64,000 nucleotides of DNA from CAWKKW01 sp963850345 (GCA_963850345.1 CAWKKW010000005.1:62001-126000); one strand, 5' to 3'; counted from the stretch's first letter, positions 9,194 through 18,415 are shown. Notes: generated by a model from the sequence alone, not told the origin. A program made the numbers and translations.

Positions 9194-9766
9194 CTAGGTC
9201 AGGTTCAGTGTTCGTTTTAGACTGCCGTGTTCCCGCTGAATCTTTTCCTGCAGCAGGGTGATCGCATAAAGCAGCTGCTCTGGCCGAGGCGGACAGCCGG
9301 GCACATAGATATCGATCGGAATAATCTGATTCACACCCTGGACTAAGGCGTAGTTATTAAATACACCGCCCGAGGTCGCACACGCTCCCATGGAGATGAC
9401 CCACTTCGGCTCGGGCATTTGCTCGTAGAGCCTCTGAATCACCGGTGCCATTTTTTGCGAAACACGGCCCGCGATCACCATCAGGTCAGATTGGCGGGGT
9501 GAGGGACGAAACACCTCCGCACCAAAGCGAGCCAGGTCGAAGCGGGAGGCGCCCATGGACATCATTTCGATCGCGCAGCAGGCCAGACCAAAGGTCATCG
9601 GCCATACAGAATTTTTGCGCACCCAGTTCACAGCGAAATCAAGCGAAGTGAGGATGACTCCCTCTGGCTCCTGATAGCCGTAGTTTGCTTCTCGAACTTT
9701 TTCCCGGTTCTTAAGGCTGCTGTCGAGCGCGCCGAACAGGTAACGATCCGCGTGACTCTCACTCAT
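9194..9766 (-). CDS. nuoB: NADH-quinone oxidoreductase subunit B
   Basis: The NuoB subunit of respiratory complex I carries the terminal [4Fe-4S] cluster N2 next to the quinone site. All four ligands are present: Cys63 and Cys64 (FGLACCAIEM), Cys129 (GACATSGG) and Cys158 (PGCPPRPEQ), at the usual spacing. I place the start at the ATG at 9766 (190 residues); an in-frame extension to 9817 adds a Pro/Arg-rich stretch foreign to the family. No other nuo gene is adjacent, so the gene is isolated from a complex I operon. The ATG is preceded almost directly by a TATAAT, suggesting a leaderless transcript. Confidence 0.93.
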   Translation of the reverse strand: MSESHADRYLFGALDSSLKNREKVREANYGYQEPEGVILTSLDFAVNWVRKNSVWPMTFGLACCAIEMMSMGASRFDLARFGAEVFRPSPRQSDLMVIAGRVSQKMAPVIQRLYEQMPEPKWVISMGACATSGGVFNNYALVQGVNQIIPIDIYVPGCPPRPEQLLYAITLLQEKIQREHGSLKRTLNLT

Positions 9767-9772
9767 GTCCCC

Positions 9773-9778
9773 ATTATA
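9773..9778 (-). promoter_or_regulatory. Consensus -10 element directly in front of nuoB
   Basis: On the minus strand TATAAT is followed by GGGGAC and then the nuoB ATG. Transcription would begin at or one base before the A of the start codon, giving a leaderless mRNA. The -35 region at the matching distance (GGTTCA or CGGTTC) is poor, so this is a moderate call. Confidence 0.45.
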
Positions 9779-10042
9779 TCGTGATCGCCGCCGCTGAACC
9801 GCGGGAGGGGAATCCAACGGAAGCCGCTGAATTGCGGCTCAACTCCATCCATGCGAATTCCTTGCCATCGGGCGAATCGAATTGTGTAAAGTAACTGAAA
9901 CGATTGATTTCCATTCAATTCTTCGCGGCGGATGCGCACACACAATCGAATTGATTTCGCCACGGATTGCCAGCGTTGCGATCGACTGTGCACCACACGC
10001 GGAAGCAGTTGCAGTAAACCATCTTTTTTACCCCGGGATGCG

Positions 10043-11473
10043 ATGCGAAGGATTTCTAGTACTTTTTTGCTGCTGAGCCTTACCAGCCTCTGCCTCGTGC
10101 TGGCTGCTGCCCACCCCGCACAGGGCGCAGTTCTGGCCTTTCAATCCGCACCGCAATCAATGGACTCAGCGCGACTGACAGAGCTGGAGCATCAAGTCGC
10201 CGCAGCCAGGGCTTCATCCGACAACGCCTGGATGCTGGTGAGCTCTGCGCTTGTGTTGCTGATGACCGGACCTGGGCTGGCGCTGTTCTATGGCGGTCTC
10301 GTTCGCAAGAAAAACGTTCTCGGCACCATGATGCAAAGCTTCGCGATGATGGCCATGGTCACCGTGCTATGGGGCATTTGCAGCTACAGCCTGGCGTTTG
10401 ACTCCGGCACCAGCTTTATCGGCGGCTTGCATCACCTGTTCTTGCGCGGAGTGGGACTCACTCCCGATCCGGACTACTCCGCCACGCTGCCGCTGCAGAC
10501 CTTCATGATTTATCAACTGATGTTCGCGATCATCACCCCCGCGCTCATCACCGGTGCATTTGCGGAGCGCATGAAGTTCAGTGCGATGGCGCTTTTTCTG
10601 CTGCTCTGGTCGATATTTGTTTACAGCCCGATGGCGCACATGGTGTGGGGAAAAGGCGGTCTGCTCAACGTCTCCGGCGGCCGCATTCCGACGCTCGATT
10701 TTGCCGGTGGCACCGTCGTCCACATCACCTCGGGAGTGTCGGCCCTGGTCTGCGCGCTCTACTTGGGCAAACGCGTCGGCTATCCCAAGGAGCACATGCC
10801 GCCTCACTCAGTCGTGCTGAGCTTCATGGGAGCTTGCCTGCTGTGGGTTGGATGGTTTGGTTTCAACGCTGGCAGCGCACTCTCTGGCGGCACGCTCGCC
10901 ACCAGCGCGTTCGTCGCTACGCACTTCGCTGCAGCCGCCGCTGCGTTGAGTTGGGGGCTGGCTGAGTGGATACGCAACGGAAAGCCCAGCGCGCTCGGCG
11001 CCATCTCCGGTGCAGTCGCAGGCCTGGTCGCGATCACGCCGGCCGCTGGCTTTGTCCAGCCCATGCCGGCTTTGGCCATTGGCTTCCTCGCCGGAATCTT
11101 CTGCTACCTGATGGTAACGAAAGTGAAGTCGTGGTTCGGCTACGACGACTCGCTGGATGCCTTCGGAGTTCATGGCGCGGGCGGCACGCTGGGCGCGATA
11201 CTCACCGGCATCTTTGCCACCAGCGTCACGAACCCGGTCTTCCACGATGCTCAGGGTAATTCCCTGCCCGTGGGCCTGATCCAGGGAAATGGACGACAGG
11301 TGCTCAACCAGTTCTTTGGCGTAGCCATCGCATGGGTTCTCTCGATCGTGGGTACTTTGATCCTGCTCAAGTTCGTGGATACTGTGGTTGGCCTGCGTTT
11401 GCCTCAGCAGCACGAAGAAGAAGGCCTGGATCTTTCGCAGCACGGCGAAGAGGGCTACGACTGGGCCTCCTGA
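10043..11473 (+). CDS. amtB: Ammonium transporter Amt
   Basis: An ammonium channel of the Amt/MEP/Rh family that conducts NH3/NH4+ across the inner membrane. After a cleavable hydrophobic leader (MRRISSTFLLLSLTSLCLVL, residues 1-20) there are eleven membrane segments. Family signatures are 'LMTGPGLALFYGGLVRKKN', the first pore histidine in 'GGTVVHITSG' and the second in 'FGVHGAGGTLGA'. The charged C-terminus ('GLRLPQQHEEEGLDLSQHGE') is the tail that contacts the PII trimer. The start at 10043 is chosen because it begins the leader; an open frame continues upstream to 9932 without similarity. glnK follows after 63 bases, the classic pairing, and glnD comes next. Confidence 0.95.
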   Translation: MRRISSTFLLLSLTSLCLVLAAAHPAQGAVLAFQSAPQSMDSARLTELEHQVAAARASSDNAWMLVSSALVLLMTGPGLALFYGGLVRKKNVLGTMMQSFAMMAMVTVLWGICSYSLAFDSGTSFIGGLHHLFLRGVGLTPDPDYSATLPLQTFMIYQLMFAIITPALITGAFAERMKFSAMALFLLLWSIFVYSPMAHMVWGKGGLLNVSGGRIPTLDFAGGTVVHITSGVSALVCALYLGKRVGYPKEHMPPHSVVLSFMGACLLWVGWFGFNAGSALSGGTLATSAFVATHFAAAAAALSWGLAEWIRNGKPSALGAISGAVAGLVAITPAAGFVQPMPALAIGFLAGIFCYLMVTKVKSWFGYDDSLDAFGVHGAGGTLGAILTGIFATSVTNPVFHDAQGNSLPVGLIQGNGRQVLNQFFGVAIAWVLSIVGTLILLKFVDTVVGLRLPQQHEEEGLDLSQHGEEGYDWAS

Positions 11474-11536
11474 CCTTACAATCACTCCTCGGAAACTCAC
11501 CGAGCGTGTAACCTGTATTTTGACGGACCTTTAACC

Positions 11537-11875
11537 ATGCAAAAGATTGAAGCGATCATTCAGCCATCGAAGCTGGATTCGGTCAAGGACGCACTCCTTG
11601 AAATTGGTATCGAGGGCATGACCATTCTCGAAGCACGCGGTCATGGGCGCCAGAAGGGTCACACGGAGTTTTACCGCGGACGGGAGTATACGGTCGATCT
11701 TCTCCCCAAGATCAAACTGGAACTGGTGGTGACCGACGAGTTGCTGGACAAAGCAGTCGAAGCCATCGTCTCTTCGGCACGCACCGGCAAAATCGGAGAC
11801 GGCAAAATCTTCATCTCCAGAATTGACGAGACCATCCGTATTCGGAACGACGAGCGCGGCGAGTCCGCTCTCTAA
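11537..11875 (+). CDS. glnK: Nitrogen regulatory protein PII (GlnK type)
   Basis: PII is a trimeric signal protein reading 2-oxoglutarate, ATP/ADP and glutamine state. As GlnK it plugs AmtB when nitrogen is plentiful. At 112 residues it has the standard length. The T-loop runs from about residue 37 to 55 (RGRQ..-type 'GHGRQKGHTEFYRGREY'), with the uridylylation target Tyr51 in 'REYTVDLLPK'. The B-loop 'TGKIGDGKIF' and the C-terminal IRI..DERG segment are intact. It lies between amtB (63 bases upstream) and glnD (start 88 bases downstream), so channel, plug and modifying enzyme form one apparent transcription unit. GlnB versus GlnK cannot be told from the sequence alone; the amtB neighbour favours GlnK. 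Confidence 0.95.
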   Translation: MQKIEAIIQPSKLDSVKDALLEIGIEGMTILEARGHGRQKGHTEFYRGREYTVDLLPKIKLELVVTDELLDKAVEAIVSSARTGKIGDGKIFISRIDETIRIRNDERGESAL

Positions 11876-11963
11876 TTCGCTCGAATTGAACACTTGATTG
11901 TTGATGAATCCCGGCTTGGAACCGCCCGCCGTGGTGTATCTAAATTTCGACCAAGGCCACCGC

Positions 11964-14564
11964 ATGAAGCCCGATCCCGATTTCCTTCGCCGCGAGCGAG
12001 AGAGCTACCAGCAGGAGACCGCTGCTCTGCGCGCTACGTTTGAGAGAACTGGAAACGGTGCGGCCGCCATCCGCCGTCGTTCCACCCTGGTCGACGGCAT
12101 CATCAAACGGCTCTGGAAGCAGTACATCAGCGACAACCCGGAACACCCCGGTCTGACTGTCGTCTGTACGGGTGGGTACGGCCGCCGCGACCTCTTTCCG
12201 TATTCTGATATCGACCTGCTGTATCTCTGCGCGAACGACGATATCGAGCACGAGTTTCGCAATGGGATCCGTTCGGCAAACCAGACCATGTGGGACGTTG
12301 GCCTTCGCGCGAGTGCGACGACTCGCATACTCAAGGAGTGCGATCGCTTCGATCCAGACAACCTGGAGTTCACCATAGCGCTCATGGATCGCCGCTTCCT
12401 TCATGGCGACTATATGCTGTACCGGCGTCTGCAGGGCGACGTTCTGCCGACCCTCTTTCTGCGCGAGTGGAGCACCATTACGCAGAAGCTTGCCGAGATT
12501 GCGCGGGCCCGCCACGCCAAGTACGGCAACACCATCTTTCACCTCGAGCCCAACATCAAAGAGTGTCCTGGTGGACTGCGTGACTTTCAGCTTGCGCATT
12601 GGCTCACGCTGCTCTCCTCGTTGCAGGAGACCAAGGTCTGGCCGAAGGAGTCTTTGAACACCTTTGCCTCGTCGCAGAATGACGCGGATTCCGCCTTTGA
12701 CTTCATGGCCTCGACCCGATGTTTTCTGCACTTTCGTTGCGGCCGCGACGACAATACGCTCGACTGGCATGCGCAGGATGAAGCAGCCGCACAAAGCATC
12801 GGTCTTGAAACGCGGGGTACGGCCGACCCGGCGTACTGGATGCGCACCTACTATCGGCATGCGCGCACCGTCTTTCGCCGGGCAAACCTGCTGCTTGAAA
12901 ACCTGCCTCCGGCCCGCCAGTCGTTTTACCGTCAGTTCCGCCGGCGTCGCACGCCCATCGCAGGCACCGATTTCTTCCTCGAGCAGAACCGCATCGACCT
13001 CGACGAAGCGGGCACGGTCAATGACGCCGACGACATCTTGCGCATCTTTGCCATGGTGGCCACGCACGGTTACAAATTCAGCCAGTACGCAGAGGACCGC
13101 ATCGCCGAGGCGCTTCCAGTGCTGGCGGTCCACATGCCCGAGGGCCCGTTTCTCTGGAACTGTCTCCGCGAGATACTGCTCGGCCCCCATGCCGCGCACG
13201 CCTTACGCACCATGCACGCGCTCGGCATTCTCGAGCTGCTCATTCCCGAATTTCACGGTATCGATGCGCTCGTCATTCGCGATTCTTACCATCGCTACAC
13301 GGTCGACGAACACACCTTCCTGGTCATCGACAATATTCACGGGCTTCGCCAGCCGCGCTACGAATGGGAACAGCGGCTTGCGACTCTGCTGCCGGAGATT
13401 GAACGGCTCGACCTGTTCCTGCTTACGCTGCTGTTGCACGACACGGGCAAGGCACGCCGCACCGGCAATCACGCGATCCAGAGCGTGGAGTTGGCCGAGA
13501 GCCTGCTAGCCCGGCTGGACTTCGACCCTGAAGAGCGCGAGGCCGTCCGCTTTCTGATTCGCAACCACCTCGAAATGTCGAATGCTATGCGCCGCGACAT
13601 CTTCGATCCGGAGACCATTCGCGACTTCGCCGACAAGATCGGCAGCAAGCAGCAACTCCGGGCGTTGTGTCTGATGACCTATGCGGACATCAAGGCCGTG
13701 CATCCCGACGCGCTCACGCCGTGGAAGGCCGACAACCTGTGGCAGCTTTACATCTCGACTTCGAACTTCATGGACCGCAGCGTGGACGAAGTTCGCTACC
13801 ACGTCGAAACCGACACCGGCTTGCTCAATCGCCTGCTCGCGGTCGTGCCGGATCGCAAAGACGAGTTGCGCGCCTTCCTCGAAGGATTGCCCAAGCGGTA
13901 CCTGCAAACGCGCCTCCCGGAGCAGATTCGCAGCCATTTCAAGATGGCGCTGGAACTCGACAACAAGCCCGCACAGCTTGCCTTCCGCATCAATCGCCAG
14001 CTCTGCGAACTTACCCTGATCACCAAAGACCGCCCCATGCTCTTCTCCGATATGGCCGGCGCGCTTTCTGCATGGGGCATGAACATCGTGAAAGCCGACG
14101 CGTTTTCAAATGCAGCGGGCATCATCGTTGATACATTCCAGTTCACCGACTCCTTTCGCACCCTGGAATTGAATCCGACCGAGGTGGAGCGCTTCGAACA
14201 GAGCATCGCCGACGTGATTGCACTCAAGATGCCGCTGGACGTTTTGCTGCGAGGCCGCAGCCGGACCGGTCGACGCGGCGGCGCTAAGGTGAACGTGGCC
14301 ACCCGCCTGGAGTTTGATAACGTCTCGTCCACTCACAGCAGCCTGCTCCAGATCGTGGCCCAGGATGGCCCCGGACTCTTGCGCGAGATTGCCAAGACCC
14401 TCGCCGAGCACGAGTGCAACATCGAAGTGGCGTTGATCGACACCGAAGGCGAAACCGCGATCGACGTCTTCTATCTCACCGCAGAAGGCGACAAGCTCAG
14501 TGAGCAGGTGCAGATAGATCTGCGCGATGCCCTATCTGGAGCCATCGAATCCCTGCGCGCCTGA
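11964..14564 (+). CDS. glnD: PII uridylyltransferase / uridylyl-removing enzyme
   Basis: GlnD senses glutamine and attaches or removes UMP on the PII T-loop tyrosine. Domains in order are as follows. The nucleotidyltransferase has GGYGRRDLFPYSDIDLLYL, the GG pair near residue 70 and the metal-binding DxD at Asp82 and Asp84. The linker helices come next. The HD phosphohydrolase domain has LLHDTGKARR near residue 490 and supplies UMP-removing activity. Two C-terminal ACT domains (about 675-750 and 790-866, 'IVAQDGPGLLREIAKTLAEH') bind glutamine. The length of 866 residues fits the family. I chose the ATG at 11964, seven bases after AAGG; an open frame continues to a TTG at 11898 and an ATG at 11904 without a ribosome-binding site. 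Co-location with glnK and amtB points to its substrate. Confidence 0.95.
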   Translation: MKPDPDFLRRERESYQQETAALRATFERTGNGAAAIRRRSTLVDGIIKRLWKQYISDNPEHPGLTVVCTGGYGRRDLFPYSDIDLLYLCANDDIEHEFRNGIRSANQTMWDVGLRASATTRILKECDRFDPDNLEFTIALMDRRFLHGDYMLYRRLQGDVLPTLFLREWSTITQKLAEIARARHAKYGNTIFHLEPNIKECPGGLRDFQLAHWLTLLSSLQETKVWPKESLNTFASSQNDADSAFDFMASTRCFLHFRCGRDDNTLDWHAQDEAAAQSIGLETRGTADPAYWMRTYYRHARTVFRRANLLLENLPPARQSFYRQFRRRRTPIAGTDFFLEQNRIDLDEAGTVNDADDILRIFAMVATHGYKFSQYAEDRIAEALPVLAVHMPEGPFLWNCLREILLGPHAAHALRTMHALGILELLIPEFHGIDALVIRDSYHRYTVDEHTFLVIDNIHGLRQPRYEWEQRLATLLPEIERLDLFLLTLLLHDTGKARRTGNHAIQSVELAESLLARLDFDPEEREAVRFLIRNHLEMSNAMRRDIFDPETIRDFADKIGSKQQLRALCLMTYADIKAVHPDALTPWKADNLWQLYISTSNFMDRSVDEVRYHVETDTGLLNRLLAVVPDRKDELRAFLEGLPKRYLQTRLPEQIRSHFKMALELDNKPAQLAFRINRQLCELTLITKDRPMLFSDMAGALSAWGMNIVKADAFSNAAGIIVDTFQFTDSFRTLELNPTEVERFEQSIADVIALKMPLDVLLRGRSRTGRRGGAKVNVATRLEFDNVSSTHSSLLQIVAQDGPGLLREIAKTLAEHECNIEVALIDTEGETAIDVFYLTAEGDKLSEQVQIDLRDALSGAIESLRA

Positions 14565-14751
14565 ACGGGCGATCTCACTTCCTCTCTGCCACAACTCTCA
14601 CACACAGGCATCCCTCGCCTGCAAGCGTCGCCGTATACTGCGCCTGTACCGAAAGAACTTTCACGCCTTTGTAAACTTTTAACGGACCCACCGCGATACT
14701 GTCAGAAGCGGTAAGCGCGCTCGAGTGCGTTCGCTGATATGGGAGGCACGT

Positions 14752-16152
14752 TTGCGTCGTGGGATAGCGATTCTCTTGGTGGGACTGAGCGCACCCTTCG
14801 TCGCCGCGCAGAGCACCGGGTCTGACGCACCTTCATCGCACGAGGAACAGGCGTCGCCCTCGCCCGTTCTCACCATGTTTCCTCATTCGGCGACTGCGCG
14901 CTACTGGATCTCAGGCCAGGAAAACACTATCTTCCAGGCACACCCCGCGTTTCACTCTTCATACCAGGGTCCGAACAGCCTGGTACGGCGGGGCGAATAC
15001 AAGACATCTCTGCTTGGAACGCTCTATCTCGGATATCAGCCGCATCGCAGCCTGCGCTACAACACCGATCTCATCCTTGATTTAGAGAGTGCCGGAGGTC
15101 GCGGCATCAGCCAGGCGCTCGGGTTGGCTGGGTTCACCAATCTGGATGTCGTGCGCAATCCGAATTTGGGATCGAAACCGTATCTCGCTCGCTACGAGAT
15201 CAGCCAGACGATCGGTTTAAGCGACGAGATGACGGAGGCCGCGCGTGGCCCCTTCTCTCTCGCGCCGCAGGTTCCCGTCCGTCGGTTTACGTTGCGCATC
15301 GGCAAGATGGGCCTCTCGGATTTTTTCGACATCAACTCGGTCGGCAGCGACAGCCATCTACAGTTCACCAACTGGACAGTGGACAACAACGGCGCATGGG
15401 ATTATGCCGCCGACACTCGCGGGTACACGACTGGCGGCATTCTCGATTACGAAGATCGCTCGTGGGGCATTCGTTATGGATTCGCCGCCATGCCGACCGT
15501 GGCCAACGGTATCGCGTTGGACTGGGCCTTCAGCCGTGCCCATGCGCAAAATGTCGAATTTGAACTACGCAGGAGCCTGGTTCCGCAGCGGCACGGAACG
15601 GTGCGTTTGCTCTACTACGCCAACACCGCACACATGGGCCTGTATCGCGAGGCGGTCAATGCCTATTTGAACGGCACAGAAACGACCCCCTCTATTCTGC
15701 GGCACGAACACCCCGGCGCACTCAAGTACGGCTTCGGCTTCAATCATGAGCAGGAGATCAGCGACAGGCTGCGTATCTTTTCCAGGTTTGGATGGAACGA
15801 AGGCCAGCACGAGTCCTTCGCCTACACCGAGGTCGACCAGACCATCGAAGCTGGCGGCGACTACACCGGTGGCCAATGGGGTCGGCCGGAGGATCGACTC
15901 GGAGTTGCGTTTGTCTCCAACGCGATCAAGAAGGATCACCAGAACTATCTGCGGCTCGGCGGGCTAGGATTTTTACTCGGCGATGGGAGTCTCAACTATG
16001 GGCGAGAAGACATCGTGGAGAGTTACTACAACCTGCACGCCTGGCGCGGGCTTTTTTATGCGCTTGGACTTACGCACATCAATCACCCGGGCTACAACCG
16101 CGATCGCGGTCCGGTGTGGGTTCCTTCCGTCCGCATGCACCTGGATTTTTGA
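14752..16152 (+). CDS. OprB-like carbohydrate-selective outer-membrane porin
   Basis: A large outer-membrane barrel resembling carbohydrate-selective porins (OprB group). The mature part begins after a signal peptide ending PFVAAQ. It then shows alternating aromatic strands such as 'FTLRIGKMGLSDFFDIN', 'WDYAADTRGYTTGG' and 'DRLGVAFVSNAI', and a terminal strand ending HLDF, an aromatic C-terminus as required by the BAM machinery. The frame is open from a GTG at 14725, but a GGGAGG at about 14740 is well placed for the TTG at 14752, which also begins a cleaner signal peptide, so I use that start (466 residues). Its last 61 bases overlap the convergent membrane-protein gene. The substrate is not known. 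Confidence 0.82.
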   Translation: MRRGIAILLVGLSAPFVAAQSTGSDAPSSHEEQASPSPVLTMFPHSATARYWISGQENTIFQAHPAFHSSYQGPNSLVRRGEYKTSLLGTLYLGYQPHRSLRYNTDLILDLESAGGRGISQALGLAGFTNLDVVRNPNLGSKPYLARYEISQTIGLSDEMTEAARGPFSLAPQVPVRRFTLRIGKMGLSDFFDINSVGSDSHLQFTNWTVDNNGAWDYAADTRGYTTGGILDYEDRSWGIRYGFAAMPTVANGIALDWAFSRAHAQNVEFELRRSLVPQRHGTVRLLYYANTAHMGLYREAVNAYLNGTETTPSILRHEHPGALKYGFGFNHEQEISDRLRIFSRFGWNEGQHESFAYTEVDQTIEAGGDYTGGQWGRPEDRLGVAFVSNAIKKDHQNYLRLGGLGFLLGDGSLNYGREDIVESYYNLHAWRGLFYALGLTHINHPGYNRDRGPVWVPSVRMHLDF

Positions 16153-17735
16153 GCCACGCGTCCAGTTCGAACTTCACTTTTGGGCGGTAAAGACCTGCGG
16201 CTGCCGTGGGATGGACGCCGGCTCCAAATCGTCGATCCATTCTTCGCGACGTAAATGCGATAGTCGAGCGGCCCTTGCTCGCCCGGCCGGAACGCGCGCT
16301 GATCGTAGACGCGGTAATTGTCCTGAACGTATGCGCGGAACTGCGGCCACATCTTCAGCTTCTCGAAATTGTCCGGTCCCCAGGGATACAGTTCGGCCCC
16401 GGCAATGATGACCTCAGGCGGGTTGTTCATCAGCTCTCGCCAGAACTGTTGCCGAGTATCCTGGACCGTCGGCGCTGCCTGTGGCCCAAAAATCAGAAAC
16501 TCGTAAAACAGACCGGTGGATTGAACCAATTGCATCCGGTAGAGGGCCGTATCGCAGTCGGGCAGGGTGTAAAGGCACTGTACGTGGCCCGAGAGCCGAT
16601 TTCCGCCCAGCGTATTCAGGTCCGTCTGCAGAGAGGCAATCAAGTCTTCGTTCCAGTGCACCCGACTGGCCTTGGCGACGTAGAGGAAAGGCAATATCCC
16701 GGCGGCGAAAATCATACCGGTCACCCCCATCACTCTGACAACGCCTCGTTCGCGCAAAGCACTCGTCAACTCCATCCCCACCCACAGCATCGCAAACGCC
16801 AGCAAAGGGTAGCGGTGATATGGAAACCCTTTGCCCTGGGCGAAGTACGAGACCACCCCAAAGAACATGCCGCCGATCACTGCGGCTCGTTCCCATTCGC
16901 GCCAGTCCCGCCGCTTCCACGCGATCGCGGCAGCGAAGACCAACAGCCCAAGGATGGACGGAGACATACTCCACTTGAGCAGGTAGCCGGCAGGCCGACG
17001 TCCGAGGTCCGCGTAGTAGGGTAGAACTTCACGCAGCACCATCCCGAATGCGGGTAAGGCGTGCTCCTCCCACAAAAACGCCACCATGGCGCACACCGGC
17101 AACACCATGCCTGCGGCCCCATACAACGCTGTCCTCCGCCAAGCGAGCCGCCTGCTATGAAGCCGGAACGAAACCGCAACCAGCAACAGAATGGCGAATG
17201 GAAACGGCGTCGGCTTGATGGTTCCGGCAATGCCTGCGCAAAGGCCGAACAGCATCGTGAGCCAGGGCTTGTTTCTACGGACCGACTCGAATACGAACGC
17301 ATAGCCCACGAGCAAAAGCACGGCGATGATCAAGTCGCGCTGACCCTGCTGCCCTGCTCCGTCGCGCCCGTGGTAGAGCAGAAACAAACCTGCTCCCACG
17401 ACGCCACCCATCCAGTCGTACGGCCACGCGATGGCAATCACCGCTGTGCCGGCGAAGCTCGCCAGCAGCAGATCAAACACTCGCCACGCCACTGCGCCGC
17501 TGCCCAGCGTATGCATGACGGTCCAGTTAAATGCGTACGCGCCCGGCATGTTCATCTCCAGCAGATCGCGATATGGGACCATGCCGTGATCCATCAGGAA
17601 ACAAGCGTAATTGAGCTGCGCCGCGTCATTTACCAGCGGCCAGTGCCAGGTGCGAACGATGAGCATGGCAACAGCGCCTGCGAGGCAAGCGAGAATGGCT
17701 GTCCGAAACCAGGCCATGTAGCTCTTGGCATTCAT
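16092..17735 (-). CDS. GT-C-type polytopic membrane protein (glycosyltransferase family 39-like)
   Basis: A 547-residue membrane protein with about ten hydrophobic helices and the general layout of GT-C glycosyltransferases (PMT/ArnT-like), which use lipid-linked sugars. After the first helix comes 'WPLVNDAAQLNYACFLMDHG' and 'VPYRDLLEMNMPGAYAF'. The Asp-containing first loop and the following 'Y.D....PGAY' element are usual for bacterial members annotated as dolichyl-phosphate-mannose-type transferases. A C-terminal periplasmic domain follows ('NNPPEVIIAGAELYPWG', 'YRIYVAKN'). The last 40 or so residues are Arg/Ser-rich and read across the antisense strand of the porin gene; they look like a read-through extension. 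Acceptor and donor are unknown. Confidence 0.68.
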   Translation of the reverse strand: MNAKSYMAWFRTAILACLAGAVAMLIVRTWHWPLVNDAAQLNYACFLMDHGMVPYRDLLEMNMPGAYAFNWTVMHTLGSGAVAWRVFDLLLASFAGTAVIAIAWPYDWMGGVVGAGLFLLYHGRDGAGQQGQRDLIIAVLLLVGYAFVFESVRRNKPWLTMLFGLCAGIAGTIKPTPFPFAILLLVAVSFRLHSRRLAWRRTALYGAAGMVLPVCAMVAFLWEEHALPAFGMVLREVLPYYADLGRRPAGYLLKWSMSPSILGLLVFAAAIAWKRRDWREWERAAVIGGMFFGVVSYFAQGKGFPYHRYPLLAFAMLWVGMELTSALRERGVVRVMGVTGMIFAAGILPFLYVAKASRVHWNEDLIASLQTDLNTLGGNRLSGHVQCLYTLPDCDTALYRMQLVQSTGLFYEFLIFGPQAAPTVQDTRQQFWRELMNNPPEVIIAGAELYPWGPDNFEKLKMWPQFRAYVQDNYRVYDQRAFRPGEQGPLDYRIYVAKNGSTIWSRRPSHGSRRSLPPKSEVRTGRVAQKSRCMRTEGTHTGPRSRL

Positions 17736-17917
17736 TCAGACGCTAGGACGTGCTTTTCACTGGATGCGTTGACTACGCGGCGAGAATACACCGCTTCCGC
17801 TAACATTCACGCAGAAAAGGGCCTGCTCGCCTGTAAGTGCAAGTTAAAAGATTGGGTCTATTACAAGCCTGGCGAGTCACAGGTGAGAGTACCGGGACAG
17901 GCGCGTTGCAACGCTTT

Positions 17918-18298
17918 TTAGTTCGAAGGGGTCGTCTGCGGAGCCTTCACGTCATTCTTCGGCTTGTCATCGAGCGTGTAGATCACTTCGCCGGGACGCG
18001 CATAGTGCAGCTTTTCGCGCGCTTCGTGCTCGATGGCGTCGGAGTCCGCTTGGAGCCGATCTGTATGCGCTTTGAGCCGGACGTTTTCCTGCTGCAGTTC
18101 CTGGATGCGCTTTGAGAGCATCTTGTCGTCAGCTCGCTTCTGCTGATAGACCGTCAATCCGTTCTGACCGAAGATGACGTGAAAGCCAAGAAAAATTGCG
18201 CACAGAATCGCCAGGCCTGTCGCGATGCGCCGCCAGGAGCGGAAGGCTATTTGGGCCAGGCGTAAGCCGAACTGGGTTTGTTTCGCGGTGTTCATCAA
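17918..18298 (-). CDS. ftsB: Septum formation initiator, FtsB/DivIC family
   Basis: A bitopic division protein of 126 residues. In other bacteria FtsB bridges FtsL and FtsQ and helps activate septal peptidoglycan synthesis. A short basic N-terminus is followed by one membrane helix (about residues 26-45, 'ATGLAILCAIFLGFHVIFG'). A heptad coiled coil comes next ('KMLSKRIQELQQENVRLKAH', about 55-90), and then the family's terminal motif 'EHEAREKLHYARPGEVIYTL'. The tail of about 15 residues is polar. It lies downstream of the phosphohexomutase gene on the same strand, separated by a possible terminator. Division-gene neighbours are absent. Confidence 0.88.
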   Translation of the reverse strand: MMNTAKQTQFGLRLAQIAFRSWRRIATGLAILCAIFLGFHVIFGQNGLTVYQQKRADDKMLSKRIQELQQENVRLKAHTDRLQADSDAIEHEAREKLHYARPGEVIYTLDDKPKNDVKAPQTTPSN

Positions 18299-18393
18299 GA
18301 GGGTGGTCTCAGCGATTCCACAGGAACCGCTGGACCCATTATGAGGCGCGCACTGCCTCGCGTAACCTGCAGCCTGTTTTCAAAGTAGGTACG

Positions 18394-18415
18394 GGGCCGA
18401 GATTCTCTTCGGCCC
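18394..18415 (-). terminator. Possible terminator after the phosphohexomutase gene
   Basis: A 7-bp stem GGGCCGA/TCGGCCC with an inner GA/TC extension lies 23 bases downstream of the phosphohexomutase stop. The T-run after it on the minus strand is weak, so only moderate termination is expected. Confidence 0.4.

Noticed and set aside
11940..13199. 419-codon minus-strand frame antisense to glnD
   Set aside because: glnD motifs are complete on the plus strand; the antisense product is not protein-like.
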